NCBI GenBank assembly: GCA_016938065.1
Contig: JAFGVI010000126.1
Location: 1-45,339, forward strand
Source: Deltaproteobacteria bacterium
GTDB lineage: Bacteria; Desulfobacterota; Anaeroferrophillalia; Anaeroferrophillales; Tharpellaceae
Length of the DNA stretch: 45,339 bases
Direction of reading: 5' to 3'
Position 1 is the first letter of the stretch, and the number at the start of each line of letters is the position of its first letter. This document shows, piece by piece, positions 22,949-33,328 of this stretch. Both the position numbers and the translations under genes were made by a program. The notes below the pieces were generated by a model. That model did no database searches. It had not been told where the DNA came from and saw nothing but the letters and a program-made list of their open reading frames with translations.

Positions 22949-22977
22949 GATTTAATCCATCCGCAAATGGGAGTCAA
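22949..22977 (-). promoter_or_regulatory. Candidate promoter of the xseA operon
   Basis: On the minus strand, TTGACT (22972-22977) is followed after 17 bp by TAAATC (22949-22954). It would place the transcript start about 30-50 nt before the xseA start codon. The -10 match is only moderate. Confidence 0.4.
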
Positions 22978-22991
22978 GTCAGCTTTTCAGA

Positions 22992-23006
22992 TTATCAGAA
23001 TGATAA
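22992..23006. promoter_or_regulatory. Small dyad in the xseA-mreB intergenic region
   Basis: TTATCA, a 3-bp spacer and TGATAA form a perfect 15-bp dyad between the divergent xseA and mreB genes. It could bind a dimeric regulator; no regulator gene is adjacent. Confidence 0.3.
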
Positions 23007-23068
23007 CGTTTTTATATTTCCGCTGAAGCTCTTTTTTTTCTAAAAATCTTCGGAACCATTTATTTTTC

Positions 23069-23097
23069 TTGAATTTTCGTTATTACCCTGTTACCAT
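23069..23097 (+). promoter_or_regulatory. Candidate promoter of the mreB operon
   Basis: TTGAAT (23069-23074), 17 bp, TACCAT (23092-23097). It leaves a leader of about 90 nt before mreB. The match is partial. Confidence 0.35.
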
Positions 23098-23189
23098 GTC
23101 GGCGCTCAAGTAGAATAGACTTTCCCGCAGACAAAAGAATCGTTTGATTTTATCAATAATATTAGATAGCCATAAAAAAAGAGTCATAA

Positions 23190-24227
<1,038 letters not shown>

Positions 24228-24235
24228 AGATTATC

Positions 24236-25069
24236 ATGACCACATGGAGCCGCCGCCTGCCCTGGCTGTTTACCCTGGCTTTAATTTTTACTTTTTTTAC
24301 CCTCTGTGTCAGTTTCGGTCTGCAAAAGGGAGGCAGCTTGGTAACTATTGCCGAAAGGGCCGCTCTGACTATGACCTTTCCTCTGCAAAAAAGCATTGAC
24401 TGGACCTTTTCCACCGGCAGCCGGATCTTTAATGACTATATCAATCTGATCGGCACCAAAAGAAACAATGCCCAGTTGCGAAAAGACCTCGCTGTCATGA
24501 CCTTTCGCCTGGCTCAACTTGAAGAAAACCGTCTCGAAAACCAGCGCCTGCACCAGCTTCTCCAATTCCGAGAAGAACATGACCCTCTGGCTCAAGGCCT
24601 TGCGGCTCATGTTATTGGCCGGCAGACCGACAGTCTCTCGCATATTTTTATAATTGATTGCGGATCGAACCATAAACTTAAAGTCAATGACCCGGTTTTT
24701 ACGCCGGGCGGAGTTATCGGTCGCATTGTCGCCTGCGGTCCTCAATCCGCCAAGGTGCTGCTGCTGATAGATCAGAACAGTGCCTGCGATGTTACCATTC
24801 AGCGAAACCGCATTCACGGGACCCTGCAGGGCACCGGCGATGAACTTTGCAAATTGGCCTATCTGCAGCGCACCGCTGATGTCAAAGCCGGCGACCAGCT
24901 GATCACCTCAGGCCTTGACAATATTTTTCCCAAAGGCATAACCGTGGGCACAGTCGTCTCGGTCAATCAGGATCACAACGGACTCAGCCAGCAGATCGCA
25001 GTTAAACTCACCTTCGATCTCGACACTCTCGAAGAGGTTTATGTAATCCCTTCAGCGACTGACAGCTGA
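24236..25069 (+). CDS. mreC: Rod-shape-determining protein MreC
   Basis: A 277-aa bitopic protein. One transmembrane segment spans about residues 8-28, followed by a coiled-coil helix (about 70-105) and a periplasmic double beta-barrel domain with VIGRQTDSLSHIFIIDCGSNHKLKVNDPV and QLITSGLDNIFPKGITVGTV. MreC links MreB to PBP2 and RodA from the periplasmic side. The order and spacing within the operon are typical. Confidence 0.94.
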   Translation: MTTWSRRLPWLFTLALIFTFFTLCVSFGLQKGGSLVTIAERAALTMTFPLQKSIDWTFSTGSRIFNDYINLIGTKRNNAQLRKDLAVMTFRLAQLEENRLENQRLHQLLQFREEHDPLAQGLAAHVIGRQTDSLSHIFIIDCGSNHKLKVNDPVFTPGGVIGRIVACGPQSAKVLLLIDQNSACDVTIQRNRIHGTLQGTGDELCKLAYLQRTADVKAGDQLITSGLDNIFPKGITVGTVVSVNQDHNGLSQQIAVKLTFDLDTLEEVYVIPSATDS

Positions 25070-25073
25070 ACCG

Positions 25074-25589
25074 ATGCAGACCCTGACCCTCTTTTCTCCA
25101 CTCTTTTTTACCTTCGCCGCTTTTATTCTGACTGCTGTCGAATCGAGTTTTTTTCCGAACCTCGGGGTTCCGCCAGCATTCACACCCGATCTCAATCTGG
25201 CACTTATCATCTTTCTCAGCTCTTGCCCACTCGGCCTGCGCACCCTGCTGGGAGCTATCGGCATCACCCTGGCCACAAATCTCTTCAGCAGTTTTCCCGG
25301 AATGCTGCAACCGCTTCTCTACCTCTCGATTTTCCTTGTCGGCTGCCTTCTCAATCGAACCATCTTCATGAATCATCTTGTTCCCCAGGCCGTCCTGGCC
25401 GGCTCCGGCAAACTTTTCATGACTCTTTTTCTGGGATTGACGGCAGGCGCCCCCATCTTCAGCAACCTTCTTTTAAAAGCTCTCGGCGGAATCATTACAA
25501 CTACACTTTTTACGTTCCCCATACTGTTTTTTCTGAACACGCTGCAGGAATGCTTTGTGCCCACCAACTCCAGCGGTATCTCCGGCTGA
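25074..25589 (+). CDS. mreD: Rod-shape-determining membrane protein MreD
   Basis: A 171-aa hydrophobic protein with about five transmembrane segments. The N-terminal segment LTAVESSFFPNLGVPPAFTPDLNLALIIFLS matches the MreD pattern of an F/P-rich turn followed by PDL. It begins 4 bp after mreC and is followed by mrdA. It is a membrane partner of MreC in the elongasome. Confidence 0.9.
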   Translation: MQTLTLFSPLFFTFAAFILTAVESSFFPNLGVPPAFTPDLNLALIIFLSSCPLGLRTLLGAIGITLATNLFSSFPGMLQPLLYLSIFLVGCLLNRTIFMNHLVPQAVLAGSGKLFMTLFLGLTAGAPIFSNLLLKALGGIITTTLFTFPILFFLNTLQECFVPTNSSGISG

Positions 25590-25610
25590 TCCCTCAAGTC
25601 ATCTTTTTTT

Positions 25611-27467
25611 ATGGCCAATGTAGACAACAGCAGAAAAAATAAAAAAGAGCAGATTGCCGTCAATGGCCGCCTGATCATGATTATTATGGCGCTGATTGTT
25701 ACCTGCATCACCTTCAGATTATGGTATATTCAGATAGTAAAAGGTGACTATTACAATAAAAAATCTCAGGACAACCGCATCAGAACCCGAAGAATCCGAG
25801 CCCTCAGAGGTATCATTACAGATCGTAACGGCGAGATTCTGGCTGATAACTCCCTGGCTTTCAACCTGCAGCTGATTCCCGAAAATATAGACGAAATTGA
25901 ACATGTCGCCCGGCTTCTCGCCACCCAGGTCGACGATCTTGATGCTGAGACCGTCATAAACATCTATAACAAAACCCCGTACAGCCTTTACCATAAACCG
26001 CTCACCCTGAAAAAAAATCTTGATCCGAGCGAACTCGCCCGGGTCGAGGCCCGCAAATTCGAACTACCCGGCATTCTCATTGAAACCGAACCGATACGAG
26101 AATACCCATACGATGAAATCTGCTCACATATCATAGGTTATCTGGGGTTTATCAATGACCAGGAACTTGCACTGCCTGCCTATTTAAGTTATGCCCGTGA
26201 TGACCTGGTCGGCCGTTCCGGAATCGAAGCCCGCTATCAGGAATACCTGCGCGGTCTGGACGGCATACGTCAGGTCGAAGTAAATGCCCGCGGCCGGGAA
26301 CTTTCGGCCCACACCACCACCCCGGCTCAGGCCGGGCAAAACCTTGAATTAACCATTGATATCGACCTCCAGCAGTATGCTTTTGAATTGCTCGGGGGTG
26401 AAGTCGGAAGCCTGGTTGCCATCAACCCTGAAAATGGGGAGATTCTGGCCCTGGTCAGTACCCCTTCGTTCTCCAACAATCTTTTTGCCACCCGAATCTC
26501 CGCTAAGGACTGGCAGACAATCAACGACGACCCTCAGCACCCTCTACAAAACCGACCCATTCAGGGCCGTTATGCTCCCGGGTCAACCATCAAACCTCTG
26601 ATCGCGGCCGTGGCTTTAACCGATCAGGTCATTACTGAAAAAACCTCATTTACCTGCACCGGTTCGATGACTCTCGGGCAAAGTAATTTTCGCTGCTGGA
26701 ACCGTTACGGTCACGGCAAAGTTGATCTTTTCCGCTCACTGGCGGAATCCTGCGATGTTTACTATTACAATCTTGCCACCCGGATGCCGATTGATCGCAT
26801 CGCTGCCTACGGAGCCACTTTCGGCCTGGGCAAACTGAGTGGCATTGAACTGCAGGAAGAAAAAAGCGGCCTCATGCCCTGTTCATCCTGGAAGTTGAAA
26901 AATGTTCATGCCCAGTGGTACACAGGCGATACTATTTCAGTCTGCATCGGCCAGGGCTATTTGACCACAACTCCTCTGCAGGTAGCAGCCATGTACACTG
27001 TTTTCGCCAACCGGGGAATCTACTACAGACCCCATCTGGTGAAGAGAGGGATAGAGCTGCCCACGCACAGCAGCACAGACAATATCTCTTCGGCTGGCGG
27101 TACCAGGGTTGAAATCAGCGAGCCGCATATGCAAGCCATCCGTGAGGCCCTCTGGCAAGTGGTTAACGACAAACGGGGCACCGCTTACAAATCAAGAATT
27201 ACTCGGAAAGGGTGGGAGATGGCCGGCAAAACGGGCACCGCTCAGGTAGTTAAACAGAATCTGGAAGACTTGAAAAGTGGCGAAGAAACTCCATGGCGCT
27301 TTCGCGACCATGCCTGGTTTGCCGCATTCGCTCCCTATAATGATCCGAAGATTGCAATAGCGGTTTTGATAGAGCATGGCGGGCATGGCGGCTCTACCGC
27401 TGCGCCGATAGCAAAACAGGCGATAGAGTTTTATCTTGACAAAATCAAACAGAAAACCTCTTACTGA
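25611..27467 (+). CDS. mrdA: Penicillin-binding protein 2 (peptidoglycan transpeptidase)
   Basis: A 618-aa class B PBP. One N-terminal transmembrane helix (about 20-40) is followed by the dimerisation/pedestal domain with RGIITDRNGEILADN and the GRSGIEARYQEYLRG element. The transpeptidase has SxxK at Ser325-Thr-Ile-Lys328, ESCDVYYYNLA as the SxN-type motif (Cys-Asp in place of the usual residues), and KTGT at 540-543. It cross-links side-wall peptidoglycan in partnership with RodA. The gene lies 21 bp after mreD; a 94-bp gap precedes rodA. Confidence 0.95.
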   Translation: MANVDNSRKNKKEQIAVNGRLIMIIMALIVTCITFRLWYIQIVKGDYYNKKSQDNRIRTRRIRALRGIITDRNGEILADNSLAFNLQLIPENIDEIEHVARLLATQVDDLDAETVINIYNKTPYSLYHKPLTLKKNLDPSELARVEARKFELPGILIETEPIREYPYDEICSHIIGYLGFINDQELALPAYLSYARDDLVGRSGIEARYQEYLRGLDGIRQVEVNARGRELSAHTTTPAQAGQNLELTIDIDLQQYAFELLGGEVGSLVAINPENGEILALVSTPSFSNNLFATRISAKDWQTINDDPQHPLQNRPIQGRYAPGSTIKPLIAAVALTDQVITEKTSFTCTGSMTLGQSNFRCWNRYGHGKVDLFRSLAESCDVYYYNLATRMPIDRIAAYGATFGLGKLSGIELQEEKSGLMPCSSWKLKNVHAQWYTGDTISVCIGQGYLTTTPLQVAAMYTVFANRGIYYRPHLVKRGIELPTHSSTDNISSAGGTRVEISEPHMQAIREALWQVVNDKRGTAYKSRITRKGWEMAGKTGTAQVVKQNLEDLKSGEETPWRFRDHAWFAAFAPYNDPKIAIAVLIEHGGHGGSTAAPIAKQAIEFYLDKIKQKTSY

Positions 27468-27561
27468 ACGGCATCAGCAGGTTTGCCGCCGGCCAAAAAA
27501 TTTACACTAAAAAATTGCCTTCCACCAGTAATATTACAGTTGAAAAATCAGTAACGAACTT

Positions 27562-28758
27562 ATGGCACTTTCTAAAGAAAACCCGCAGCGACGGCATCTT
27601 ATCGATGCCAAATCTGACCCGTTCACACCGCTGTCGAAAAGTCATCTGAACGAGCAGAACCTGGAGCGTAACCCCTTGGATAATTTTGATTATCTGACCC
27701 TGGGATTAACCTTGGCTCTAGTCGCTCTGGGGATGCTCACAATCTACAGCGCCACTTACAACCCGGAGGTGGAGGGCTGGCTGACAGTTTTCTGCCGCCG
27801 CCAGGCGGTCTGGTTCGGCATCGCCGTGGTTGCTGGAGCCGGACTCTTCATCTTTCATTACAATTATCTCTATCAGGCCGCCTACCCTCTCTACGGCATC
27901 GGCATTCTTCTGTTGTTTGCGGTAGAAGTTGCCGGCAGCAACCATATGGGAGCCACACGCTGGCTCTCAATCGGCGGCATGAACGTCCAGCCTTCGGAAT
28001 TCGCCAAAATCTCAGTGATCCTCGCTCTGGCCCGCTATCTCAGTGATCGGCGGCTGCCACCTCCTTATAATCTGAAAGAGTTATTAGCCCCGGCGGCGAT
28101 TGTCGCTCTGCCGACGATTCTTATCCTCAAACAACCGGACCTGGGAACAGCGATGCTTATTATCCTGATTTCGGGGGTGGTTATTTTCATCGCCGGGATC
28201 ACCCGGGGAACTATTATCACGATTGCAGTCACGGCCCTGACGGCAGCGTTTACCGGCTGGCACTTCATGCATGACTACCAGCGTCAACGGGTTTTAACCT
28301 TTATCAACCCGGACAATGACCCTTTGGGCTCAGGCTACCATATCGCTCAATCGAAGATCGCCATCGGGGCCGGCAAACTGTTCGGCAAAGGATTCCTTAA
28401 AGGCACCCAGAATACACTTCACTTTCTGCCTGAGCAACACACCGATTTTATCTTTGCCGCCTACGCCGAACAATGGGGCTTTTTAGGCAGCATGTTCCTG
28501 CTGACACTCTATTTCTGTTTTCTTTTCCGGGCTCTGCATATCGCGATGGAGGCCCGGGACAGCTTCGGCAGTTATCTGGCCAGCGGCATTGCCGCCATCT
28601 TTTTCTGGCAGGTCACCATCAATATCGGCATGGTCTCAGGACTGATGCCGGTCGTCGGCATTCCGCTGCCGCTTTTCAGTTATGGCGGCACCTCTATGCT
28701 TACTTCCCTGGTTTTAATCAGTATTCTTTTAAACATCCATTACCGCCGCAAGGCCTGA
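27562..28758 (+). CDS. rodA: SEDS peptidoglycan glycosyltransferase RodA
   Basis: A 398-aa SEDS protein with about ten transmembrane segments. Family motifs are WLSIGGMNVQPSEFAKI, LKQPDLGTAMLI, LPEQHTDFIFAAYAEQWGF and GIPLPLFSYGGTSML. It polymerises glycan strands from lipid II with PBP2. About 38 charged residues precede the first transmembrane segment, longer than in many RodA proteins; no better internal ATG stands out. It follows mrdA and precedes radA by 77 bp. Confidence 0.95.
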   Translation: MALSKENPQRRHLIDAKSDPFTPLSKSHLNEQNLERNPLDNFDYLTLGLTLALVALGMLTIYSATYNPEVEGWLTVFCRRQAVWFGIAVVAGAGLFIFHYNYLYQAAYPLYGIGILLLFAVEVAGSNHMGATRWLSIGGMNVQPSEFAKISVILALARYLSDRRLPPPYNLKELLAPAAIVALPTILILKQPDLGTAMLIILISGVVIFIAGITRGTIITIAVTALTAAFTGWHFMHDYQRQRVLTFINPDNDPLGSGYHIAQSKIAIGAGKLFGKGFLKGTQNTLHFLPEQHTDFIFAAYAEQWGFLGSMFLLTLYFCFLFRALHIAMEARDSFGSYLASGIAAIFFWQVTINIGMVSGLMPVVGIPLPLFSYGGTSMLTSLVLISILLNIHYRRKA

Positions 28759-28835
28759 CTCCAAAAAGGGTTAAGAACATTTGCCGGTAAAACATAAAAC
28801 CGATAACTGCCTCCTGACCACTGTCCCCTGAAAAT

Positions 28836-30230
28836 ATGGCTGCCAAAAAAAACAAAACCTCTTTTTTCTGTACCAGCTGCGGCTACCAGAGTGCCAAATG
28901 GCTGGGCAAATGCCCGGGCTGCAGCGAATGGGAAACTATGCGGGAAGCCCCGCCTGAAACCGTAACGGGCAGCGATCACCTTGATCCGCAGATGATTGCC
29001 GCCTTTGCCGAACTGGGGGAGACCGCAAAACCGATCCCGCTCAGCGAGATCGACGAAAGTGAACAACCCCGCCAGACTACCGGCATCGCTGAATTTGATC
29101 GGGTGCTGGGCGGCGGCCTGGTCAGCGGATCGGTTGTTCTTGTGGGCGGCGACCCGGGTATCGGCAAATCGACCCTGCTCCTGCAGATCCTCGACCAGAT
29201 CAGCACACCCGAACATATTGCTCTCTATGTATCCGGCGAAGAATCGCCGGGACAAAGCAAGATGCGCAGTCGGAGAATGGGTATCAACAATCAATATCTT
29301 TATTTTCTCGCGGCCTCCGGCATAGAGGAGATTATCAATCATTTTCGCGAACTTAAACCTAAAGCCCTGGTTATAGATTCGATTCAGACCTGCCACAGCC
29401 CGGAGATCAAATCACCGCCCGGCACCACCAGCCAGATCCGGCAGACCGCTGCCCACCTGGTCAAAATCGCCAAACTGACCAATACCCCGATCTTTATCAT
29501 CGGCCATGTCACCAAAGATGGAACCATTGCCGGCCCCAAACTGCTTGAACACATGGTCGATACGGTTCTATATTTTGAATCGGACACCCAGTATCCTTTC
29601 CGGATTCTTCGAGCCGTTAAAAATCGCTTCGGCTCCACCAATGAGATCGGCGTCTTTGAGATGACCGGCAGCGGACTTGTCGGGGTTGACAGCCCCTCAA
29701 GCCTCTTTCTCAATGAACGACCGCAAAATCTGGCCGGATCCCTGGTCAGTGCCACAATTGAAGGTTCAAGACCGATTCTGACCGAGATCCAGGCTCTGGT
29801 CAGCACCGCTGTCTCCGGCGGCATTCCCCGCCGGACAACCCTCGGTATCGACCGCAATCGGGCCGCCTTGATGATCGCCATCATGGAAAAACGTCTGCGC
29901 CTTAATTTCAGCAACAAAGATATTTTTCTTAATATTGTCGGAGGGTTGAAGGTGGTTGAACCGGCAATCGATCTGGCCCTGATCGCGGCCATTCTTTCAA
30001 GCCATGTCGATCAGGTGATTCCGGCAACCACCTTGGTGATTGGCGAAGTCGGCCTGACCGGGGAGATCAGACGCGTAAATATGATTGAGCAGCGCTTAAG
30101 TGAAGCCTTAAAATTCGGCTTCAAAAAGATCATTGTCCCGCAAGGAAATCTCTCAAGCAAAACCAGCAGCAGTCGAGGCTTAAAAGAGATCGCAACTCTC
30201 CAGGAGCTGGCGTCCGTCCTCTTTTCCTGA
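28836..30230 (+). CDS. radA: DNA repair protein RadA
   Basis: A 464-aa RadA/Sms. An N-terminal zinc finger CTSCG...CPGC (residues 9-31) leads to a RecA-like ATPase with Walker A GGDPGIGKST, the RadA-specific KNRFG motif, and a C-terminal Lon-protease-like domain (RRTTLGIDRNRAALMIAIMEKR, lacking the catalytic Ser/Lys role). It drives branch migration of recombination intermediates. The gene is downstream of rodA in the same direction, possibly in the same transcript. Confidence 0.95.
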   Translation: MAAKKNKTSFFCTSCGYQSAKWLGKCPGCSEWETMREAPPETVTGSDHLDPQMIAAFAELGETAKPIPLSEIDESEQPRQTTGIAEFDRVLGGGLVSGSVVLVGGDPGIGKSTLLLQILDQISTPEHIALYVSGEESPGQSKMRSRRMGINNQYLYFLAASGIEEIINHFRELKPKALVIDSIQTCHSPEIKSPPGTTSQIRQTAAHLVKIAKLTNTPIFIIGHVTKDGTIAGPKLLEHMVDTVLYFESDTQYPFRILRAVKNRFGSTNEIGVFEMTGSGLVGVDSPSSLFLNERPQNLAGSLVSATIEGSRPILTEIQALVSTAVSGGIPRRTTLGIDRNRAALMIAIMEKRLRLNFSNKDIFLNIVGGLKVVEPAIDLALIAAILSSHVDQVIPATTLVIGEVGLTGEIRRVNMIEQRLSEALKFGFKKIIVPQGNLSSKTSSSRGLKEIATLQELASVLFS

Positions 30231-30317
30231 ATAAGCTCTGCGCTGCCTAAGCTGCACCCTTAGTGGTTAAATTTTACACTTAATCGCCACCAAAAAAAAC
30301 TTAGTTTTCAGGTCCCC

Positions 30318-31514
30318 TTGCGAAAACATTCCAGAAGCAGCAAAACAAAAACCTTAAGCTTCCTACGTTTAATGATGATAGAGCTCTTGGTTTTAGGGTC
30401 GCTCCTCAACACTCTTCCCGGCACTATCGAGGCCCGGCAAACACCTTTGATCGGAGCCCAGATATCGGTACTTGAAGATGACAACTGGCAGACCTGTGAG
30501 GCCTACTTTCGTGAGCTCAAGAACTTGGGTTACAACACCATCATTCTGCGGGTCTTTCATAATCATGGAGACCGCTTTCATAATCTGGTCGCAGACTCCG
30601 TTCGTAACCAGATCCACGAAGGCGTCTACTTCAAAACCAATAAGGCACCGCTGATCGCCGACATTCTGAACCCGGCCTGTAAAAGCGCAAAGCGGGCCGG
30701 CCTTAAAATTTTCGCCTGGATGACGACCTTAAAAAGCAACTACAGGCAAAGTTCAAAACCGCAGGTTCTAAGTTTTGATGAAAACAGAGGAACAATCATT
30801 GCGGAAAAAAATCTCCTCGACCCCCAGGCTTCGGAAAATATAATTTATTTCAAACAACTCTTTCAAGATCTGGCAACCTATCCTATTGACGGCATCCTTC
30901 TCCAGGATGACCTCATGCTCAGGCAGAACCAGGGTTTTTCTCAAGTAAACAACAACTTCATCCCGAAACCAAATAACATCTACCTGCTTCCAGTCGGCTC
31001 TCCGTATAAAATCGAGGGCTACAAAGCCCCTTTTTACCAATGGCGGCAACAGCAGGCTTTACAGCTGCAGGATCTTGCCAATCAGATTTTTGCCAGCTGC
31101 CGAGCCATAAAACCTGGACTTCTCTGCGCTCAGAATATCCATTACGAACTTCTCTACAACGCTGATTGGGGGTTGAACTGGTTTGCCTGCAGCTTAGAAT
31201 CGATGCAGGCGTCAACCGCCGACTACCTGATGATCATGGCCTATCAGGAGATGATTCAAAAAGAGCTGGAACTGGCGGACGAACAACTGCCGCAAACCAT
31301 GCTCAAGCTCTTTAAAAATGGAAGGAAGAACGACCGAGAAAGGATAATCTTCAAATTTGAAATCCCGGACCAGAACCAACCCCCGCAGGCAAGAGCGAAA
31401 GCCATCCGCAAACTCAAAGAAACCTGCCGAAGCGCCCGCAAAGCGGGCTGGCAGGATATCGTGCTGACCCCCTGCAACAGTCTGGCCTGTGCAAAACTCC
31501 TGCAGGACAAGTGA
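30318..31514 (+). CDS. Exported glycoside-hydrolase-like protein (PgaB C-terminal-like)
   Basis: A 398-aa protein with a TIM-barrel-like sequence. Strands such as GYNTIILRVFHNHGD, GLKIFAWMTTL, PIDGILLQDDLML and DYLMIMAYQEM resemble the C-terminal glycoside-hydrolase domain of the poly-N-acetylglucosamine processing protein PgaB, including the DGILxxDD segment. The polysaccharide deacetylase domain of PgaB is absent. The TTG start at 30318 gives a basic n-region, a hydrophobic core and a cleavage region near GTIEARQ; starting at the ATG at 30372 would remove the basic part. It is probably a periplasmic or outer-surface glycan hydrolase. No pga genes are near. Confidence 0.68.
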   Translation: MRKHSRSSKTKTLSFLRLMMIELLVLGSLLNTLPGTIEARQTPLIGAQISVLEDDNWQTCEAYFRELKNLGYNTIILRVFHNHGDRFHNLVADSVRNQIHEGVYFKTNKAPLIADILNPACKSAKRAGLKIFAWMTTLKSNYRQSSKPQVLSFDENRGTIIAEKNLLDPQASENIIYFKQLFQDLATYPIDGILLQDDLMLRQNQGFSQVNNNFIPKPNNIYLLPVGSPYKIEGYKAPFYQWRQQQALQLQDLANQIFASCRAIKPGLLCAQNIHYELLYNADWGLNWFACSLESMQASTADYLMIMAYQEMIQKELELADEQLPQTMLKLFKNGRKNDRERIIFKFEIPDQNQPPQARAKAIRKLKETCRSARKAGWQDIVLTPCNSLACAKLLQDK

Positions 31515-31529
31515 TCTCGGATTTAAACC

Positions 31530-31564
31530 GGGCCAGTTTCAAGGCTTACGCCTTTACCTGGCTC
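31530..31564. terminator. Nested hairpin between convergent genes
   Basis: GGGCCAG (31530-31536) pairs with CTGGCTC (31558-31564, one G-U pair), and inside it AAGGC pairs with GCCTT around a TTAC loop. It sits between the convergent PgaB-like gene and rfaE2, touching the rfaE2 stop. No T-run follows on either strand, so termination is uncertain. Confidence 0.3.
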
Positions 31565-32027
31565 AGGCATAACGCCGCAGGATCTCCTCGACTATTGAGG
31601 TGGTTGAGTAGGCATCGACAAAAGGCAGGGCGTAAACCTTGCCCCCCCGCGCCTCAACCAGATCACGCCCTACAATGCTGGCGGTATTCCAGTCGCCACC
31701 CTTGACCAGAATGTCGGGCTTAAGCAAGCTGATCAGCTGATAGGGATCATCTTCGCCAAAAAGAGTTACATAATCAACCGAGGCCAGCGCCGCCAGAAGT
31801 TGCGCCCGGGCCGCCTCCGGCATGATCGGCCGTTTTTCTCCCTTCAAACGCCTTACCGAAGCATCAGAGTTAACCCCCACGATCAGTAGATCGCCCAAAG
31901 CCCGGGCCGCAGCCAGATAGCTGACATGGCCGGGATGCAGAAGATCAAAGCAACCATTGGTAAAAACGATTTTTTTTCCGTGTTCCTGCTCTTCCGCCAC
32001 CAGAGAGGCTAATCTCTGAGCCGGCAT
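31563..32027 (-). CDS. rfaE2: D-glycero-beta-D-manno-heptose 1-phosphate adenylyltransferase
   Basis: A 154-aa nucleotidyltransferase matching the C-terminal half of HldE. FTNGCFDLLHPGHVSYL holds the HxGH motif, LIVGVNSDASVRRLKG and DILVKGGDW follow, and YSTTSIVEEI is the ISSTxxI-like element. It makes ADP-heptose for the LPS inner core. I chose the start at 32027 because AGAGGT lies just upstream and the frame before it is Arg-rich and unlike the family. It is a stand-alone form; the kinase domain must be encoded elsewhere. Confidence 0.93.
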   Translation of the reverse strand: MPAQRLASLVAEEQEHGKKIVFTNGCFDLLHPGHVSYLAAARALGDLLIVGVNSDASVRRLKGEKRPIMPEAARAQLLAALASVDYVTLFGEDDPYQLISLLKPDILVKGGDWNTASIVGRDLVEARGGKVYALPFVDAYSTTSIVEEILRRYA

Positions 32028-32150
32028 TATGACCTCTGCTATTCCCAAAACAACCCCTCCCATGCGGATAATCCGGCGGCAACGCACCACCCTGAACCTG
32101 GGCAAGCTTAATCTCCTCTGACAGGACAAAACTGCAGGCTGGATATATCC

Positions 32151-32179
32151 TTGACAAAAATAGAAACAATCAATAAAAG
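32151..32179 (+). promoter_or_regulatory. Candidate promoter of the HD-GYP gene
   Basis: TTGACA (32151-32156), 17 bp, TAAAAG (32174-32179). The predicted leader is about 90 nt. The -35 box is perfect and the -10 box matches four of six. Confidence 0.5.
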
Positions 32180-32277
32180 TGAAGCAGGTAAAAGACTATT
32201 TCATAAATTTACATAAACGATCATTATCATGAACCGGGCCGAGACAAAACGGCCTCTCATGACCGGAAAAGATCATA

Positions 32278-33321
32278 ATGCGAAATGACAAGAAACTAAT
32301 TCTCATCGTTGATGATGAAGAAGATATTCGTGAGATCCTTTCCGAAACCCTGGAAAGCCTCGATTTCGAATACCTCGCGGCCTGTGACGGTGATGAAGCC
32401 ATTGAACTGCTCGACCGGCATCACGATGAAATTGATGCGGCAATCTGCGACCTTAAAATGCCCAGAGTTTCCGGTGATCAGGTGATCGCCCATGGCACCC
32501 AGCACTACCCTCTGATACCAATCATCATTCTTACCGGCTTTGCCCAGCTCGATATGGCTCTCGATCATATGCGCCTCGGGGCTTTTGACTATATGACCAA
32601 GCCGTTCCGCGTCAAGGAACTCCTGCTCCTTCTGAACCGGGCTTTAGAGTTTCGCCAGCTGCAGGAAGATAAAATCGCCTATCAGAACACCCTCGAAGAG
32701 AGAATTGAAGAGGCCACTCAGGCTCTGCACAACCGGGTTGTCCAGACCGTAAGTTCTTTCATTCTGGCTATCGAAGAAAAAGACCGCTACACCCAGGGTC
32801 ACTCGAAACGGGTCTCCGAGTACTCGGCTTTAATGGCCGACGTGCTTAAGCTGCCGGAAGATGAACGGCTCAACCTGATCTATGCCGCCCAGCTGCATGA
32901 CATCGGCAAAATCGGTATTTCTGAACAGCTTCTCAATAAACCCGGAAAACTCAATGTCGTCGAATACGAAACTATTAAAACACACCCCAGCAAAGGGGTA
33001 AAGATTCTCGAACCTCTTGATTTTCTGGCCCATCTTCTCCCCATTATAGAGGCTCACCATGAATGGTATGACGGCAGCGGCTACCCCAGAGGGCTGGCCG
33101 GCGACAGGATTCCATTCATGGCCCGGATAATTGCTGTCTGCGACACCTTTGATGCCATGACTTCAGAGCGTTCATACCGCAAACCTCTGCCGCTGAAAAT
33201 CGCCATCCAGGAGATCAAGGATGGCGCAGGCAACCAGTTTGACCCTAAAGCTGTCGAGGCCTTTGTCAAAGTTTTTCAGGAAGTCCTTGTGTCGCAGATG
33301 ACCGCTCAAGGGTCACCCTGA
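32278..33321 (+). CDS. Response regulator with HD-GYP output domain
   Basis: A 347-aa two-domain protein. The receiver has the acidic pair in VDDEED and the phospho-acceptor Asp58 in ICDLKMP. A short linker helix leads to an HD-GYP domain with His207-Asp208 in QLHDIGKIG, HHEWYDGSGYP (GYP at 268-270) and the CDTFDAMTSERSYR segment. HD-GYP domains hydrolyse cyclic di-GMP, so phosphorylation probably alters cellular c-di-GMP. No histidine kinase is adjacent. Its stop is 7 bp from the stop of the convergent flavoprotein gene. Confidence 0.93.
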   Translation: MRNDKKLILIVDDEEDIREILSETLESLDFEYLAACDGDEAIELLDRHHDEIDAAICDLKMPRVSGDQVIAHGTQHYPLIPIIILTGFAQLDMALDHMRLGAFDYMTKPFRVKELLLLLNRALEFRQLQEDKIAYQNTLEERIEEATQALHNRVVQTVSSFILAIEEKDRYTQGHSKRVSEYSALMADVLKLPEDERLNLIYAAQLHDIGKIGISEQLLNKPGKLNVVEYETIKTHPSKGVKILEPLDFLAHLLPIIEAHHEWYDGSGYPRGLAGDRIPFMARIIAVCDTFDAMTSERSYRKPLPLKIAIQEIKDGAGNQFDPKAVEAFVKVFQEVLVSQMTAQGSP

Positions 33322-33328
33322 CATTTTT

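Noticed and set aside
27562-27577. TGGCAC as a sigma-54 -24 element
   Set aside because: It is the start of rodA (ATGGCAC...), with no matching -12 element at the right distance.
30231-30317. GTGGTTAA/TTAA-CCAC hairpin after radA as terminator
   Set aside because: The stem has a bulge and it is followed by A rather than T on the plus strand.
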